Assembly (NCBI GenBank): GCA_017881075.1
Contig: JADGRH010000005.1
Span: forward strand, 1-38,717
Length of the DNA: 38,717 nucleotides
From: Minisyncoccota bacterium
GTDB taxonomy: Bacteria > Patescibacteriota > Minisyncoccia > Phycocordibacterales > CAJBRS01
Direction of reading: 5' to 3'
The notes beneath the pieces are model-generated. The model did no database searches. It had not been told where the DNA came from and was given only the letters and a program-made list of their open reading frames with translations. The position numbers were made by a program, and so were the translations under genes. This document shows, piece by piece, positions 17,400 through 26,206 of this stretch. The stretch's first letter is position 1. The number at the start of each line of letters is the position of its first letter.

Positions 17400-18218
17400 A
17401 TGTCACTATCAATCGGAATTGTGGGGTTGCCGAATGTGGGGAAGTCCACGTTATTTAATGCCCTGACTAAAAAAAGTGTGCCGGCGGAGAATTATCCGTT
17501 TTGTACCATTGATCCGTCGGTGGGCATTGTGGCTGTGCCTGACGAACGATTGGATAAACTGGCGGCTATGTCGAAATCCAAGAAAGTTATTCCGGCCGTA
17601 GTGGAATTTGTGGATATTGCAGGATTGGTGAAAGGGGCGAGTGAAGGCGCCGGGCTCGGTAATAAATTTCTCTCACACATCCGTGAAGTCGACGCTGTTA
17701 TTGAGATGGTGCGGATTTTTGAAGATAAGAATGTTATCCACGTTCACGATAAAATTGATCCACTTTTTGATATTGAAATCATTAATATGGAACTGGAGGT
17801 CGCCGGCATTAAAAAGCCAACCCTTTATGTTTTAAATATTTCCGAAGCCAGCGAGACCAATAGGCGAGAAGTCATTCCAAAATTACCAGGTCCTTATATT
17901 GAAGTTGATCCGATCTTTGGCACCGGTTTGGGTAATCTAATTAAAGCCAGTTACGATTTACTTAATCTCATCACTTTTTTTACTACCGGAGAAAAGGAGA
18001 GTCGCGCCTGGACTACAGGGCGCGGCTCCACTGCGCCTGAAGCAGGGAAGTCCATTCATACCGACTTCCAGCAAAAATTCATCCGTGCCGAAATAATTCA
18101 CTACGACAAACTAATAGAAGCCGGCTCATACGCTACGGCGCGCGCTAAGGGGTGGGTGAGGACAGAGGGGAAGGAATACATTGTGCAGGATGGAGATGTG
18201 ATTGAGTTCTTGATATAG
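17400..18218 (+). CDS. ychF: YchF/Obg-like ATPase, short form lacking the helical domain
   Basis: [39 protein letters not shown]-terminal TGS-type [24 protein letters not shown]...[11 protein letters not shown]; 272 aa. Confidence 0.93.
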   Translation: MSLSIGIVGLPNVGKSTLFNALTKKSVPAENYPFCTIDPSVGIVAVPDERLDKLAAMSKSKKVIPAVVEFVDIAGLVKGASEGAGLGNKFLSHIREVDAVIEMVRIFEDKNVIHVHDKIDPLFDIEIINMELEVAGIKKPTLYVLNISEASETNRREVIPKLPGPYIEVDPIFGTGLGNLIKASYDLLNLITFFTTGEKESRAWTTGRGSTAPEAGKSIHTDFQQKFIRAEIIHYDKLIEAGSYATARAKGWVRTEGKEYIVQDGDVIEFLI

Positions 18219-18236
18219 TCCTTGAGAACTCAATCA
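18199..18236 (+). terminator. Inverted repeat spanning the ychF stop codon
   Basis: TGATTGAGTTCT ... AGAACTCAATCA, 12-bp perfect arms; no clear U-tract, so terminator function is uncertain. Confidence 0.45.
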
Positions 18237-18272
18237 TACTGAGGAGCGTAGCGACGTAGTGTGATTAAATTC

Positions 18273-18302
18273 GATCCTTCGTCCGAAGCCCTCCTCAGGA
18301 TC
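18273..18302. repeat. Palindromic repeat element copy (GATCCTTCG...CTCAGGATC)
   Basis: GATCCTTCGTCCGAAGCCCTCCTCAGGATC, related to in-frame segments in leuS and mnmA. Confidence 0.6.
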
Positions 18303-18393
18303 CTCACTTTTGCATTTACTCGAAGACTCGCAGGCAAAAGTGGGATTTGACATTTAAATCGCTTTATACTAATTTCCAAGGAGGAGCTTAAAG

Positions 18394-18513
18394 ATGAATA
18401 TACCCGAAACAACTTCTCCGACTGTCACTAAAATCTGGTTTGGTTTGATAGTCGCTATTCCTGTCCTTATTGTGCTAGGCAGTTTCTTCGCTTCAAGGTT
18501 CTTTGCTCATTGA
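18394..18513 (+). CDS. 39-aa single-TM microprotein (missed by the ORF track)
   Basis: AAGGAGGAGC SD; MNIPETTSPTVTKIWFGLIVAIPVLIVLGSFFASRFFAH*; terminator directly downstream. Confidence 0.65.
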   Translation: MNIPETTSPTVTKIWFGLIVAIPVLIVLGSFFASRFFAH

Positions 18514-18514
18514 G

Positions 18515-18538
18515 CTCGGCTTTACTAGCCGGGTTTTT
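18515..18538 (+). terminator. Intrinsic terminator
   Basis: CTCGGCT-ttact-AGCCGGG followed by TTTTT. Confidence 0.8.
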
Positions 18539-18578
18539 AATTTTTAAATAGTAAGGGCTCATGATACAATTTTCAATT

Positions 18579-19160
18579 ATGGAATCAAATAAAAGCTCTC
18601 GAGTTTTGAAGTGGTCAGTCATTATTGGCATTGTTATCGTTCTCAATCTCTTTTTTAATTACGCCCTTTCTCTTGTATATAAATCTCCGGAATATGAAAA
18701 ATATTGTCCAAACGAACAGATAGTCGCTCCGCCGACAACCCAAGATAAATGTGTCGCCGCCGGTGGCCAGTGGACGGAGAATGTCTATCCGGTTCAGGCT
18801 CCGGTAGGGCCGGCCACTAAACCAGCACCAATATCAGTAACGGAAGTGAAAGGTTATTGTAATCCTACTTATACCTGTCAGAAGAATTACGACACCGACT
18901 ACAAGGTCTATCAGCGAAATGTTTTTATCGTTCTGGTCATCCTAGGAATTCTCTCTATGGTTGGTGGAATCTTTCTTCGGGGCTCCAGCGCCGTTGCCAC
19001 GGCACTTTCATTAGGTGGGGTACTTTCACTGATCATCGCCGCAGTCCGGTATTGGGAAGCGGCACAGAACTTACTGCGGGTAGTTATTCTCGGTCTGGCT
19101 CTTCTTGCTCTTATCTGGCTTGGCATTAAAAAATTCCGCGACGATGGAATACGATCATAA
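18579..19160 (+). CDS. Hypothetical multi-TM membrane protein with extracytoplasmic Cys-containing loop
   Basis: TM, then YCPNEQIVAPPTTQDKCVAAGGQW...GYCNPTYTCQKNY, then three hydrophobic segments. Confidence 0.7.
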   Translation: MESNKSSRVLKWSVIIGIVIVLNLFFNYALSLVYKSPEYEKYCPNEQIVAPPTTQDKCVAAGGQWTENVYPVQAPVGPATKPAPISVTEVKGYCNPTYTCQKNYDTDYKVYQRNVFIVLVILGILSMVGGIFLRGSSAVATALSLGGVLSLIIAAVRYWEAAQNLLRVVILGLALLALIWLGIKKFRDDGIRS

Positions 19161-21003
19161 AAAAATTGAGGAAAAATGGCAGAAAATTTGGGAAGACGAA
19201 AATTATTATCACGCGGAAGATCCTTCGACTTCGCTCAGGACAGGAAAACCAAAATTTTACGCCTTAATTGAATTTCCGTATCCATCCGGCGATGGTCTTC
19301 ACGTTGGTCACATCCGGAGTAATACGGCCATGGATATAATCGCCAGGAAGCGCCGAGCGGAAGGCTTTAATGTTTTGTATCCAATAGGATGGGATGCCTT
19401 TGGCTTGCCCACCGAAAATTATGCTCTTAAAACCGGTATTCATCCGTCCATTATTACTAAAGAAAATACCGATAAGTTCAGAAGACAGCTAAAGTCTTTG
19501 GGGTTTTCCTTTGATTGGTCACGAGAAATCAACACCACTGACCCAAAATATTATAAATGGACCCAATGGATTTTCCTTCAACTTTATAAACACAACTTGG
19601 CTTACAAGGCTAAAGCTTTTATTAATTGGTGTCCTAAAGACAAAATAGGTCTGGCAAACGAAGAGGTCATCGATGGTAAGTGCGAGCGTTGTGGCACGGC
19701 CGTAGAAAAGAAAGAGAAGGAACAGTGGATCCTGGCTATTACCAAATATGCCGACCGCCTTGACAAAGACCTTGACACGGTGGATTTTCTGTCACAAATC
19801 AAAGTTCAGCAGAGAAATTGGATTAAAAATCTCCATGACTGGATATTTTCCCGTCAACGATACTGGGGTGAGCCGATACCTCTTATTAATTGCCCAAAGT
19901 GTGGCATCGTAGCAGTTGCAGAAGAAGATCTGCCGGTGGAATTACCGCAAGTTGAAAATTATCAACCCACTGATACGGGGGAGTCGCCTTTGGCCGCTAT
20001 TACCGATTGGGTCAATGTTAAATGTCCAACGTGCGATGGCGAAGCAAAAAGAGAGACCGACACCATGCCAAACTGGGCCGGCTCCAGCTGGTATTTTCTG
20101 CGCTATATTGATCCACACAATGACAAAGTTCTCGCTTCGCCGGAGAAATTAAAATACTGGATGGGAGTAGATTGGTATAACGGCGGTACGGAGCACATTA
20201 CTCTCCACCTTTTATATTCCAGATTTTGGAATAAATTTTTGTTTGATATTGGCGTCGTACCGACAAGTGAACCTTACAAAAAACGAACTCTACACGGATT
20301 TATTTTAGCTCCTGATGGGGAGAAGATGTCAAAATCACGCGGAAACATCATTAATCCGGATGAGGTAATAGAGACATTCGGCGCGGACACCTTGCGACTA
20401 TACGAAATGTTTATGGGACCGTTTGATCAGGCGGTTAGCTGGAGCACCGAGGGCATTCTCGGTCCGCGCCGCTTTCTAGAAAAGGTTTGGCGATTGCAGG
20501 AGAGAGTGACCGAAGCGGAAAGTCATAAGCCGCTTCGGTCACTCATTCATCAGACCATTAAAAAAGTCAGCGATGATATCGAAGGGATGCGTTTCAATAC
20601 GGCAGTTTCGTCCATGATGATTCTGGTAAATGCTTGGGAGAAAGAAAAAGCAATCAATAAAGATGATTATCAAAATTTTCTTCTCCTTCTTCAACCATTC
20701 TGTCCACACATTAGTGCCGAGATTTGGCAGAATCTTGAGCCAAAAACCAACATCGAGACTGAAAGCTGGCCAACTTTTTTGGACACTTTAATTGTAAAAG
20801 AAGAAATAAATATAGTGGTGCAAATTAATGGCAAAGTTCGTAGTAGCATAAAAACTCCCCTAAACCTGTCGGAAAATGATGTGCTAGAAATGGCAAAAAG
20901 CGATCCGACTGTGAACAAGTGGCTCGCCGGCAAGGAGATCAAGAAGGTCATTTTTATTAAAGATCGTCTAATAAACCTAGTATTAGAGGCACAATCTCCA
21001 TAA
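19144..21003 (+). CDS. leuS: Leucyl-tRNA synthetase lacking the CP1 editing domain
   Basis: FPYPSGDGLHVGHIRSNTAMD, CERCGTAVEKKEKEQWILAITKYADRL, KMSKSRGNIINPDEV; about 619 aa; NWIKNLHDWIFSRQRYWGEP joins directly. Confidence 0.95.
   Translation: MEYDHKKIEEKWQKIWEDENYYHAEDPSTSLRTGKPKFYALIEFPYPSGDGLHVGHIRSNTAMDIIARKRRAEGFNVLYPIGWDAFGLPTENYALKTGIHPSIITKENTDKFRRQLKSLGFSFDWSREINTTDPKYYKWTQWIFLQLYKHNLAYKAKAFINWCPKDKIGLANEEVIDGKCERCGTAVEKKEKEQWILAITKYADRLDKDLDTVDFLSQIKVQQRNWIKNLHDWIFSRQRYWGEPIPLINCPKCGIVAVAEEDLPVELPQVENYQPTDTGESPLAAITDWVNVKCPTCDGEAKRETDTMPNWAGSSWYFLRYIDPHNDKVLASPEKLKYWMGVDWYNGGTEHITLHLLYSRFWNKFLFDIGVVPTSEPYKKRTLHGFILAPDGEKMSKSRGNIINPDEVIETFGADTLRLYEMFMGPFDQAVSWSTEGILGPRRFLEKVWRLQERVTEAESHKPLRSLIHQTIKKVSDDIEGMRFNTAVSSMMILVNAWEKEKAINKDDYQNFLLLLQPFCPHISAEIWQNLEPKTNIETESWPTFLDTLIVKEEINIVVQINGKVRSSIKTPLNLSENDVLEMAKSDPTVNKWLAGKEIKKVIFIKDRLINLVLEAQSP
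19221..19240. repeat. TCCTTCGACTTCGCTCAGGA palindromic element within leuS
   Basis: Encodes PSTSLRT between WEDENYYHAED and GKPKFYALIEFPYPSG. Confidence 0.7.
20504..20544. repeat. Perfect 15-bp inverted repeat, 11-nt spacer, inside leuS
   Basis: GAGTGACCGAAGCGG-aaagtcataag-CCGCTTCGGTCACTC. Confidence 0.95.
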
Positions 21004-21022
21004 TGGACAGAAATTCTTTATT

Positions 21023-22096
21023 ATGGGGTTGACTAAAATATACAATAATGCTAAAAATACAGCTTATATGAGCGTTTTAAAATTCAAGCCAAAACAAGTT
21101 ACTAAAAGACTTTTAAATAGTTTGCCCGAAAGAGCTCGAAATGTGCTGATTAAACGTTATGGTCTCGGTAAAGAGAATGAGAGAATGACTCTTGAGGCTA
21201 TTGGCTCTTTATATAACATTACTCGCGAACGAGTCCGTCAGATCGAAAATAGCGGGCTCATCAACATTAGAAAATCATCTATTCTTAAAGAAGAGAAGAC
21301 CGCTTTCGATGAATTAGAAAAACTTCTTGAATCTTTGGGTGGTATTGTAGCCGAAGAAGATCTTCTAAATCATATTTCCAAAGACCTGAGTATTCAAAAT
21401 CACATCAATTTTCTTTTAGTGATCGGTGAGGCTTTCAAGAGAAAGAAGGAAGACGAAGAATTCAGGCATCGCTGGTATATCGATGAGGAACATTCCAAAA
21501 AAGTTCACGATTCTCTGCGTCGTCTCTATAAAAATCTTTCAGACGAAGACATTATTCCAGAATCAGAATTGATTGCTTCTTTCCTGGAACATATTCGCGA
21601 CCTTTCCGAGAAATATAAAGACAATGAGATTTTAAAGAGATGGTTGGGCATTTCCAAGACCATCGGTAAAAATCCATTGGGAGAGTGGGGTATCGCTTCT
21701 TCGCCAAATATTCACACTAAGGGCATCCGGGATTACGCTTTTTTGGCCATGAGGAAGCATGGCTCACCAATTCATTTTCGAGAAATCGCTCAGATTGTAA
21801 CTGATCTTTTTCACAAGAAAGCTCATGTCGCCACTACTCATAATGAATTGATTAAAGATCCGCGCTTTGTGTTGGTAGGAAGAGGCCTTTATGCTCTCTC
21901 CGAATGGGGTTATTTAAGCGGGGTGGTAAAAGATGTTATCAAGAAGATTCTGGAAAAGAATGGGCCTCTAACTAAAGATCAGATTATTGAAAAAGTATTA
22001 AAAGAGAGATACGTCAAGGAAAACACCATCATGGTAAATCTCCAAGATTCAAAATCTTTCAAGAAGACTAAGGAAGGTAAATACACATTGGTCTAA
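21023..22096 (+). CDS. Sigma-70 region-4-like + HARE-HTH-like regulatory protein
   Basis: LPERARNVLIKRYGLGKENERMTLEAIGSLYNITRERVRQIENSGL (region 4) and C-terminal HFREIAQIVTDLFHKKAHVATTHNELIKDPRFVLVGRGLYALSEWGY (HARE-like); start may be 21068. Confidence 0.8.
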   Translation: MGLTKIYNNAKNTAYMSVLKFKPKQVTKRLLNSLPERARNVLIKRYGLGKENERMTLEAIGSLYNITRERVRQIENSGLINIRKSSILKEEKTAFDELEKLLESLGGIVAEEDLLNHISKDLSIQNHINFLLVIGEAFKRKKEDEEFRHRWYIDEEHSKKVHDSLRRLYKNLSDEDIIPESELIASFLEHIRDLSEKYKDNEILKRWLGISKTIGKNPLGEWGIASSPNIHTKGIRDYAFLAMRKHGSPIHFREIAQIVTDLFHKKAHVATTHNELIKDPRFVLVGRGLYALSEWGYLSGVVKDVIKKILEKNGPLTKDQIIEKVLKERYVKENTIMVNLQDSKSFKKTKEGKYTLV

Positions 22097-22123
22097 AACC
22101 TCAAGGTAGTTTAAAATATAGGT

Positions 22124-23404
22124 ATGAATCCCTTAGGTGATCTTTTCACTCACGTAATATATGCTCTTTATCTTTTGGCGGCCGTTTTTGTTCCGGTTAT
22201 TCTCTGTTATGCCTTTGTCCGAATCTGGCTCCGATATGTTCGGGCGGATTTCCGCAACCATAACAAAGGCATTCTTCTGGAATTGAAGTTGCCAAAAGAC
22301 ATCACTAAATCGCCTGCGGCCATGGAGCTTGTATTCACTGCCTTATATCAGACGGCGGCGACCTCTTTTCTTGAGACTTTTTGGCTAGGCAAAGTCAGAC
22401 CAATTTTTTCTTTTGAATTAGTTTCAATTGAGGGAAAGGTAAAATTTTTTATTTGGACCAGAGCTTCTTTTAAAAACATAGTTGAAAGTCAGATTTACGC
22501 CCAGTATCCAAATGTGGAAATCTACGAAGTACCAGACTATACCGATTTAATTGAACATAATCAAGACGACATGATTATGTGGGGAACCTACTTCAAAAAA
22601 AAGGTCGAAGGATTCTTTCCCATAAAGACATATATTGATTATGGTATGGATGAAGTGGTCAAGGAAGAATATCAGATTGATCCGATGACTTCTGTCTTGG
22701 AATATCTTGGTTCACTTGGTAAAGACGAATACGCCTGGATTCAGATATTGATTCAAGCTCACAAGTCTGAAGGTATCAATGAAGGAAATATTTTTCACAA
22801 GAGGAGACCAGACTGGAAAAAAGCAGCCAGAGAGACCATTCAAACATTTAGGGAAGAGGCGTCCGAGAAAGCTAATCCGGATAGCAGAGGTTTCCAGCAG
22901 TTGACTAGAGGTCAACAGGAGACCATTACTGCTATGGAAAGGAATCTATCCAAATTTCCTTTTGAATGTATGATTCGGGCATTCTATATTGCTAAAAAGG
23001 ATGGATTTAATAGCACTCTCGGTATCACTGGTTTAATTGGTAGTTTTCGTCAATACAGCTCTGCCCACATGAATAATCTTGGGCTTGGCTGGTTTACCGA
23101 CCATGATGATTTTGGCAAAGACATGGTTTTGCTTTTCGGATGGTTTCCGCCTTTTCGTAAGGCCATGCGACACCGACGGGACAGAATGGAACAGCGCATG
23201 CTTCAAGCTTATAGAGATCGAGGGGCCTTTGAATCCCAGTACGTAGAACATAATTTGATTTTCAAACGGACCACTCTTCCGTTTATCATGACCACGGAAG
23301 AACTAGCCACTGTCTATCATCTGCCTGGCAATGTCGCTACCACCCCGACCTTCGACCGCATTATGGCCAAGAAGGCGGAGGCTCCATCTAACCTGCCAAT
23401 TTAG
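22124..23404 (+). CDS. Membrane-anchored protein of unknown function, possibly secretion/conjugation related
   Basis: N-terminal TM then a long soluble domain. Confidence 0.65.
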   Translation: MNPLGDLFTHVIYALYLLAAVFVPVILCYAFVRIWLRYVRADFRNHNKGILLELKLPKDITKSPAAMELVFTALYQTAATSFLETFWLGKVRPIFSFELVSIEGKVKFFIWTRASFKNIVESQIYAQYPNVEIYEVPDYTDLIEHNQDDMIMWGTYFKKKVEGFFPIKTYIDYGMDEVVKEEYQIDPMTSVLEYLGSLGKDEYAWIQILIQAHKSEGINEGNIFHKRRPDWKKAARETIQTFREEASEKANPDSRGFQQLTRGQQETITAMERNLSKFPFECMIRAFYIAKKDGFNSTLGITGLIGSFRQYSSAHMNNLGLGWFTDHDDFGKDMVLLFGWFPPFRKAMRHRRDRMEQRMLQAYRDRGAFESQYVEHNLIFKRTTLPFIMTTEELATVYHLPGNVATTPTFDRIMAKKAEAPSNLPI

Positions 23405-23407
23405 TTT

Positions 23408-24364
23408 ATGCAGCAGACCCTTTTTCGTCGCTTGGTTTTATATGGAGTGTTGCTTCTGGTCTTTGTAGTTTTTTTTATTTATTACTTCTTCTTTCGCATA
23501 CCGCCTAATTTCAACGAGAACACAACCGTCCGTATTGAATCCGGTAAAAGTCTCATCGCTACGTCCGAATATTTAAAGAATCAAGGAATTATTAATTCTT
23601 CTTTCTGGTTGATCAATCTGGTCATTCTTTTTGGTGGAGAGCACAGGGTGGTGGCCGGCGACTATCTGTTCAAGTTGCCAGCCAATCTATTCACCGTTGC
23701 CAGTCGGATCACTCACGGCAATTACCAAATCACCCCAGTCAAGGTCACTATTCCGGAAGGGATGAATGTTTATGAGATAAGTGATCTTCTCTCTAAAAAA
23801 TTCAACCTCTTTGACTCTGTTGGTTTTCTGGAGTTAGCCAAAGATAAAGAAGGCTATCTTTTTCCGGATACTTATTTTTTCCTGCCGAATACCACGGCGG
23901 CAGAGATAATTGAGATGATGCAAAGGACTTTCACCAAGCGGTTAATTGGGGTGGAATCTGAACTGGCTAGCTCTAGTCACACCCAAAGTGACATCATAAC
24001 TATGGCCTCTATTTTAGAAGAAGAGGCTCGAACGACGGAAGACAGAAAGATTGTAGCGGGCATTCTCTGGCGACGCATACAATTAGGCATTGCTCTTCAA
24101 GTTGATTCTTCTTTTAAATACATAAATGGAAAAAGCTCCTCTGAACTGACTTTAACCGATTTGAAAATTAAATCTCCATACAATACTTACACTAATCGAG
24201 GTTTGCCGCCGACGCCGATCTCCAACCCCGGGCTCGACTCTATCAAAGCCGTCTTAGAGCCAACATCAACCGACTATCTTTATTTTCTCTCCGATAAGAA
24301 TGGTGAAATGCATTACGCCAAAACCCTCAAAGAGCATGCCATAAATCGCGCAAAGTATTTATAA
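23408..24364 (+). CDS. mltG: Endolytic murein transglycosylase MltG (YceG-like)
   Basis: IPEGMNVYEISDLL, MASILEEEARTTEDRKIVAGILWRRIQLGIALQVDSS, SPYNTYTNRGLPPTPISNPGLDSIKAVLEP. Confidence 0.95.
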   Translation: MQQTLFRRLVLYGVLLLVFVVFFIYYFFFRIPPNFNENTTVRIESGKSLIATSEYLKNQGIINSSFWLINLVILFGGEHRVVAGDYLFKLPANLFTVASRITHGNYQITPVKVTIPEGMNVYEISDLLSKKFNLFDSVGFLELAKDKEGYLFPDTYFFLPNTTAAEIIEMMQRTFTKRLIGVESELASSSHTQSDIITMASILEEEARTTEDRKIVAGILWRRIQLGIALQVDSSFKYINGKSSSELTLTDLKIKSPYNTYTNRGLPPTPISNPGLDSIKAVLEPTSTDYLYFLSDKNGEMHYAKTLKEHAINRAKYL

Positions 24365-24404
24365 GTTCGAGTCCTTGACTCCCAGCGTAGTACAATACTC
24401 ATAT

Positions 24405-25022
24405 ATGCCAGAAGATTCGGTGGATGGAAATTTGGAAATACCTACGGAGGATACTTCTATTCCGGCGATGAACTCGCCGGCTGTTGATGTATCGCCTGCG
24501 GTCCCAGAAAATCCGGAAAAAGTTTCAGAGTCAGCGCCAATCACGGATACAGCTCCTGATACTGTTCCTGCTGTTCCTCCGGAGCCGCCTCCGGATGTCG
24601 GTGCGGAGGCGGGTGGGGGCGCGCCGGATTTAGGCGCGCCTGTGCCTGCGCCATTGCCGGAAATGCAGAAAACTGAAGAGGGGGCAGACAATATAGCCAA
24701 TGATTCTGTTGATTCTGCAAAATCTCCTAACATAGAAGAGAAAGTGCCAGTGGCAGAAGTGTCACCTTTTGAACCTTACATAAAAAGAGCTCGAGAACTT
24801 CTAGTAATGGCACGCGAGGCAATTCAGAGAAAAAAGAGACAGAGAATAGAAAGAATTATGGGAATGTTTGACAAGAAGAAGCAGATTAAAACTATTGACG
24901 CGGCGATGCTTCTACACATCTCGGATAGAACGGTGAGGCATTATTTCTCTATTTTAGAAAAAGAAGGGAGATTACGGAAAGTTGGAACGGAAGGAAGAGG
25001 GGTTTGGTATGAGAAGATGTAA
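24405..25022 (+). CDS. Acidic Pro/Ala-rich protein with C-terminal helix-turn-helix
   Basis: Low-complexity N-terminus; IKTIDAAMLLHISDRTVRHYFSILEKEGRLRKVGTEGRGVWYEKM. Confidence 0.7.
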   Translation: MPEDSVDGNLEIPTEDTSIPAMNSPAVDVSPAVPENPEKVSESAPITDTAPDTVPAVPPEPPPDVGAEAGGGAPDLGAPVPAPLPEMQKTEEGADNIANDSVDSAKSPNIEEKVPVAEVSPFEPYIKRARELLVMAREAIQRKKRQRIERIMGMFDKKKQIKTIDAAMLLHISDRTVRHYFSILEKEGRLRKVGTEGRGVWYEKM

Positions 25023-25048
25023 TGACAATTACAAAATGATGGAATAAG

Positions 25049-26200
25049 ATGATGGGCATGACGAAAATAGGAAGCAAAAAGAAAGTGTTTGTGGCGATGT
25101 CTGGAGGAGTGGATTCTTCTGTGTCGGCAGCACTGCTAAAGAAGGCTGGATATGATGTCACAGGAGTGTTTATTAAAGTTTGGCAGCCTGAATTCAGCCT
25201 TTCGTCGCAAAGCTCCTCAGGGCATTCGCAATCCCATTGCGAATGGAAAGAAGATCGCCGCGACGCTATGCGTGTCGCGGCGGTATTGGGTATTCCCTTT
25301 TTAACTATAAATCTGGAGAAAGAATATAAAAAAGAAGTGGTGGATTATATGATCCGTGAATATAAAACGGGACGAACGCCAAATCCAGATGTTATGTGCA
25401 ACAAGGCTATTAAATTCGGCTCGTTCTTCAAAAAATCCAGAGCTCTGGGAGCGGATTTTATTGCGACGGGGCATTATGCGCAAAGAAAGGAATCAGGAAT
25501 TAGGAATCAGGAATTAGAAAAAAGACAATTCGAATTATGGGAAGGCAACGACAAAAACAAAGATCAAAGTTATTTTTTATACAATCTGACTCAAAAGGAA
25601 TTGAGCAGGACGCTTTTTCCGATAGGGCATTTGGAAAAAGCGTTCGTTCGAAAGTTGGCCAAAAAATTCAAATTGCCAAACGCCGATAAAAAGGACAGTC
25701 AGGGGTTGTGTTTTATTGGCAAAGTTGAGATGAAAGAATTTTTACAGAATTTCATTCGTTCAAAAAAAGGTCGGGTTTTAAATGAGAAAGGAGAAATAAT
25801 CGGCCATCACGACGGGGTGCCTTTCTTTACCATAGGCCAAAGACACGGCTTTGAGATCACTAAAAAAAGTAACAAGGAAGAACCGTATTATATTGTTCGC
25901 AAAGATTTAAAAAAGAATATATTAATTGCTTCCAATCGAACCGGAGCTATAAAAGATCATTTATTTAAATCTGAATGCAGTATTAGTCAAGTTAGTTGGA
26001 CAGATTCTACGCCTGATTTGAAGAAAAAATATCTCTGCCGTATCCGCTATCGCCAAGAAAAACAGAAATGTCGATTGGTTAAAGAAGGGAAAAAATTGAG
26101 AATCCGATTTGACCGGCCGCAGGAAGGCTTGGCGGCCGGTCAATCACTGGTCCTTTATGAGGGAGAGAAGTGTCTCGGAGGGGGAATAATTGAAGTATAA
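25049..26200 (+). CDS. mnmA: tRNA-specific 2-thiouridylase MnmA with two low-complexity insertions
   Basis: VAMSGGVDSSVSAALLKKAGYDVTGVFIKVW, GRTPNPDVMCNKAIKFG, GADFIATGHYAQ, KDSQGLCFIGKV, CLGGGII. Confidence 0.95.
   Translation: MMGMTKIGSKKKVFVAMSGGVDSSVSAALLKKAGYDVTGVFIKVWQPEFSLSSQSSSGHSQSHCEWKEDRRDAMRVAAVLGIPFLTINLEKEYKKEVVDYMIREYKTGRTPNPDVMCNKAIKFGSFFKKSRALGADFIATGHYAQRKESGIRNQELEKRQFELWEGNDKNKDQSYFLYNLTQKELSRTLFPIGHLEKAFVRKLAKKFKLPNADKKDSQGLCFIGKVEMKEFLQNFIRSKKGRVLNEKGEIIGHHDGVPFFTIGQRHGFEITKKSNKEEPYYIVRKDLKKNILIASNRTGAIKDHLFKSECSISQVSWTDSTPDLKKKYLCRIRYRQEKQKCRLVKEGKKLRIRFDRPQEGLAAGQSLVLYEGEKCLGGGIIEV
25198..25245. repeat. Palindromic element segment within mnmA
   Basis: CCTTTCGTCGCAAAGCTCCTCAGGG then CATTCGCAAT-CCC-ATTGCGAATG; encodes LSSQSSSGHSQSHCEW. 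Confidence 0.6.
25488..25517 (+). repeat. 14-bp tandem duplication within mnmA
   Basis: AGGAATCAGGAATT AGGAATCAGGAATT AG. Confidence 0.9.
26109..26143. repeat. Perfect 12-bp inverted repeat, 11-nt spacer, inside mnmA
   Basis: TTGACCGGCCGC-aggaaggcttg-GCGGCCGGTCAA. Confidence 0.95.
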
Positions 26201-26206
26201 TAAGAC

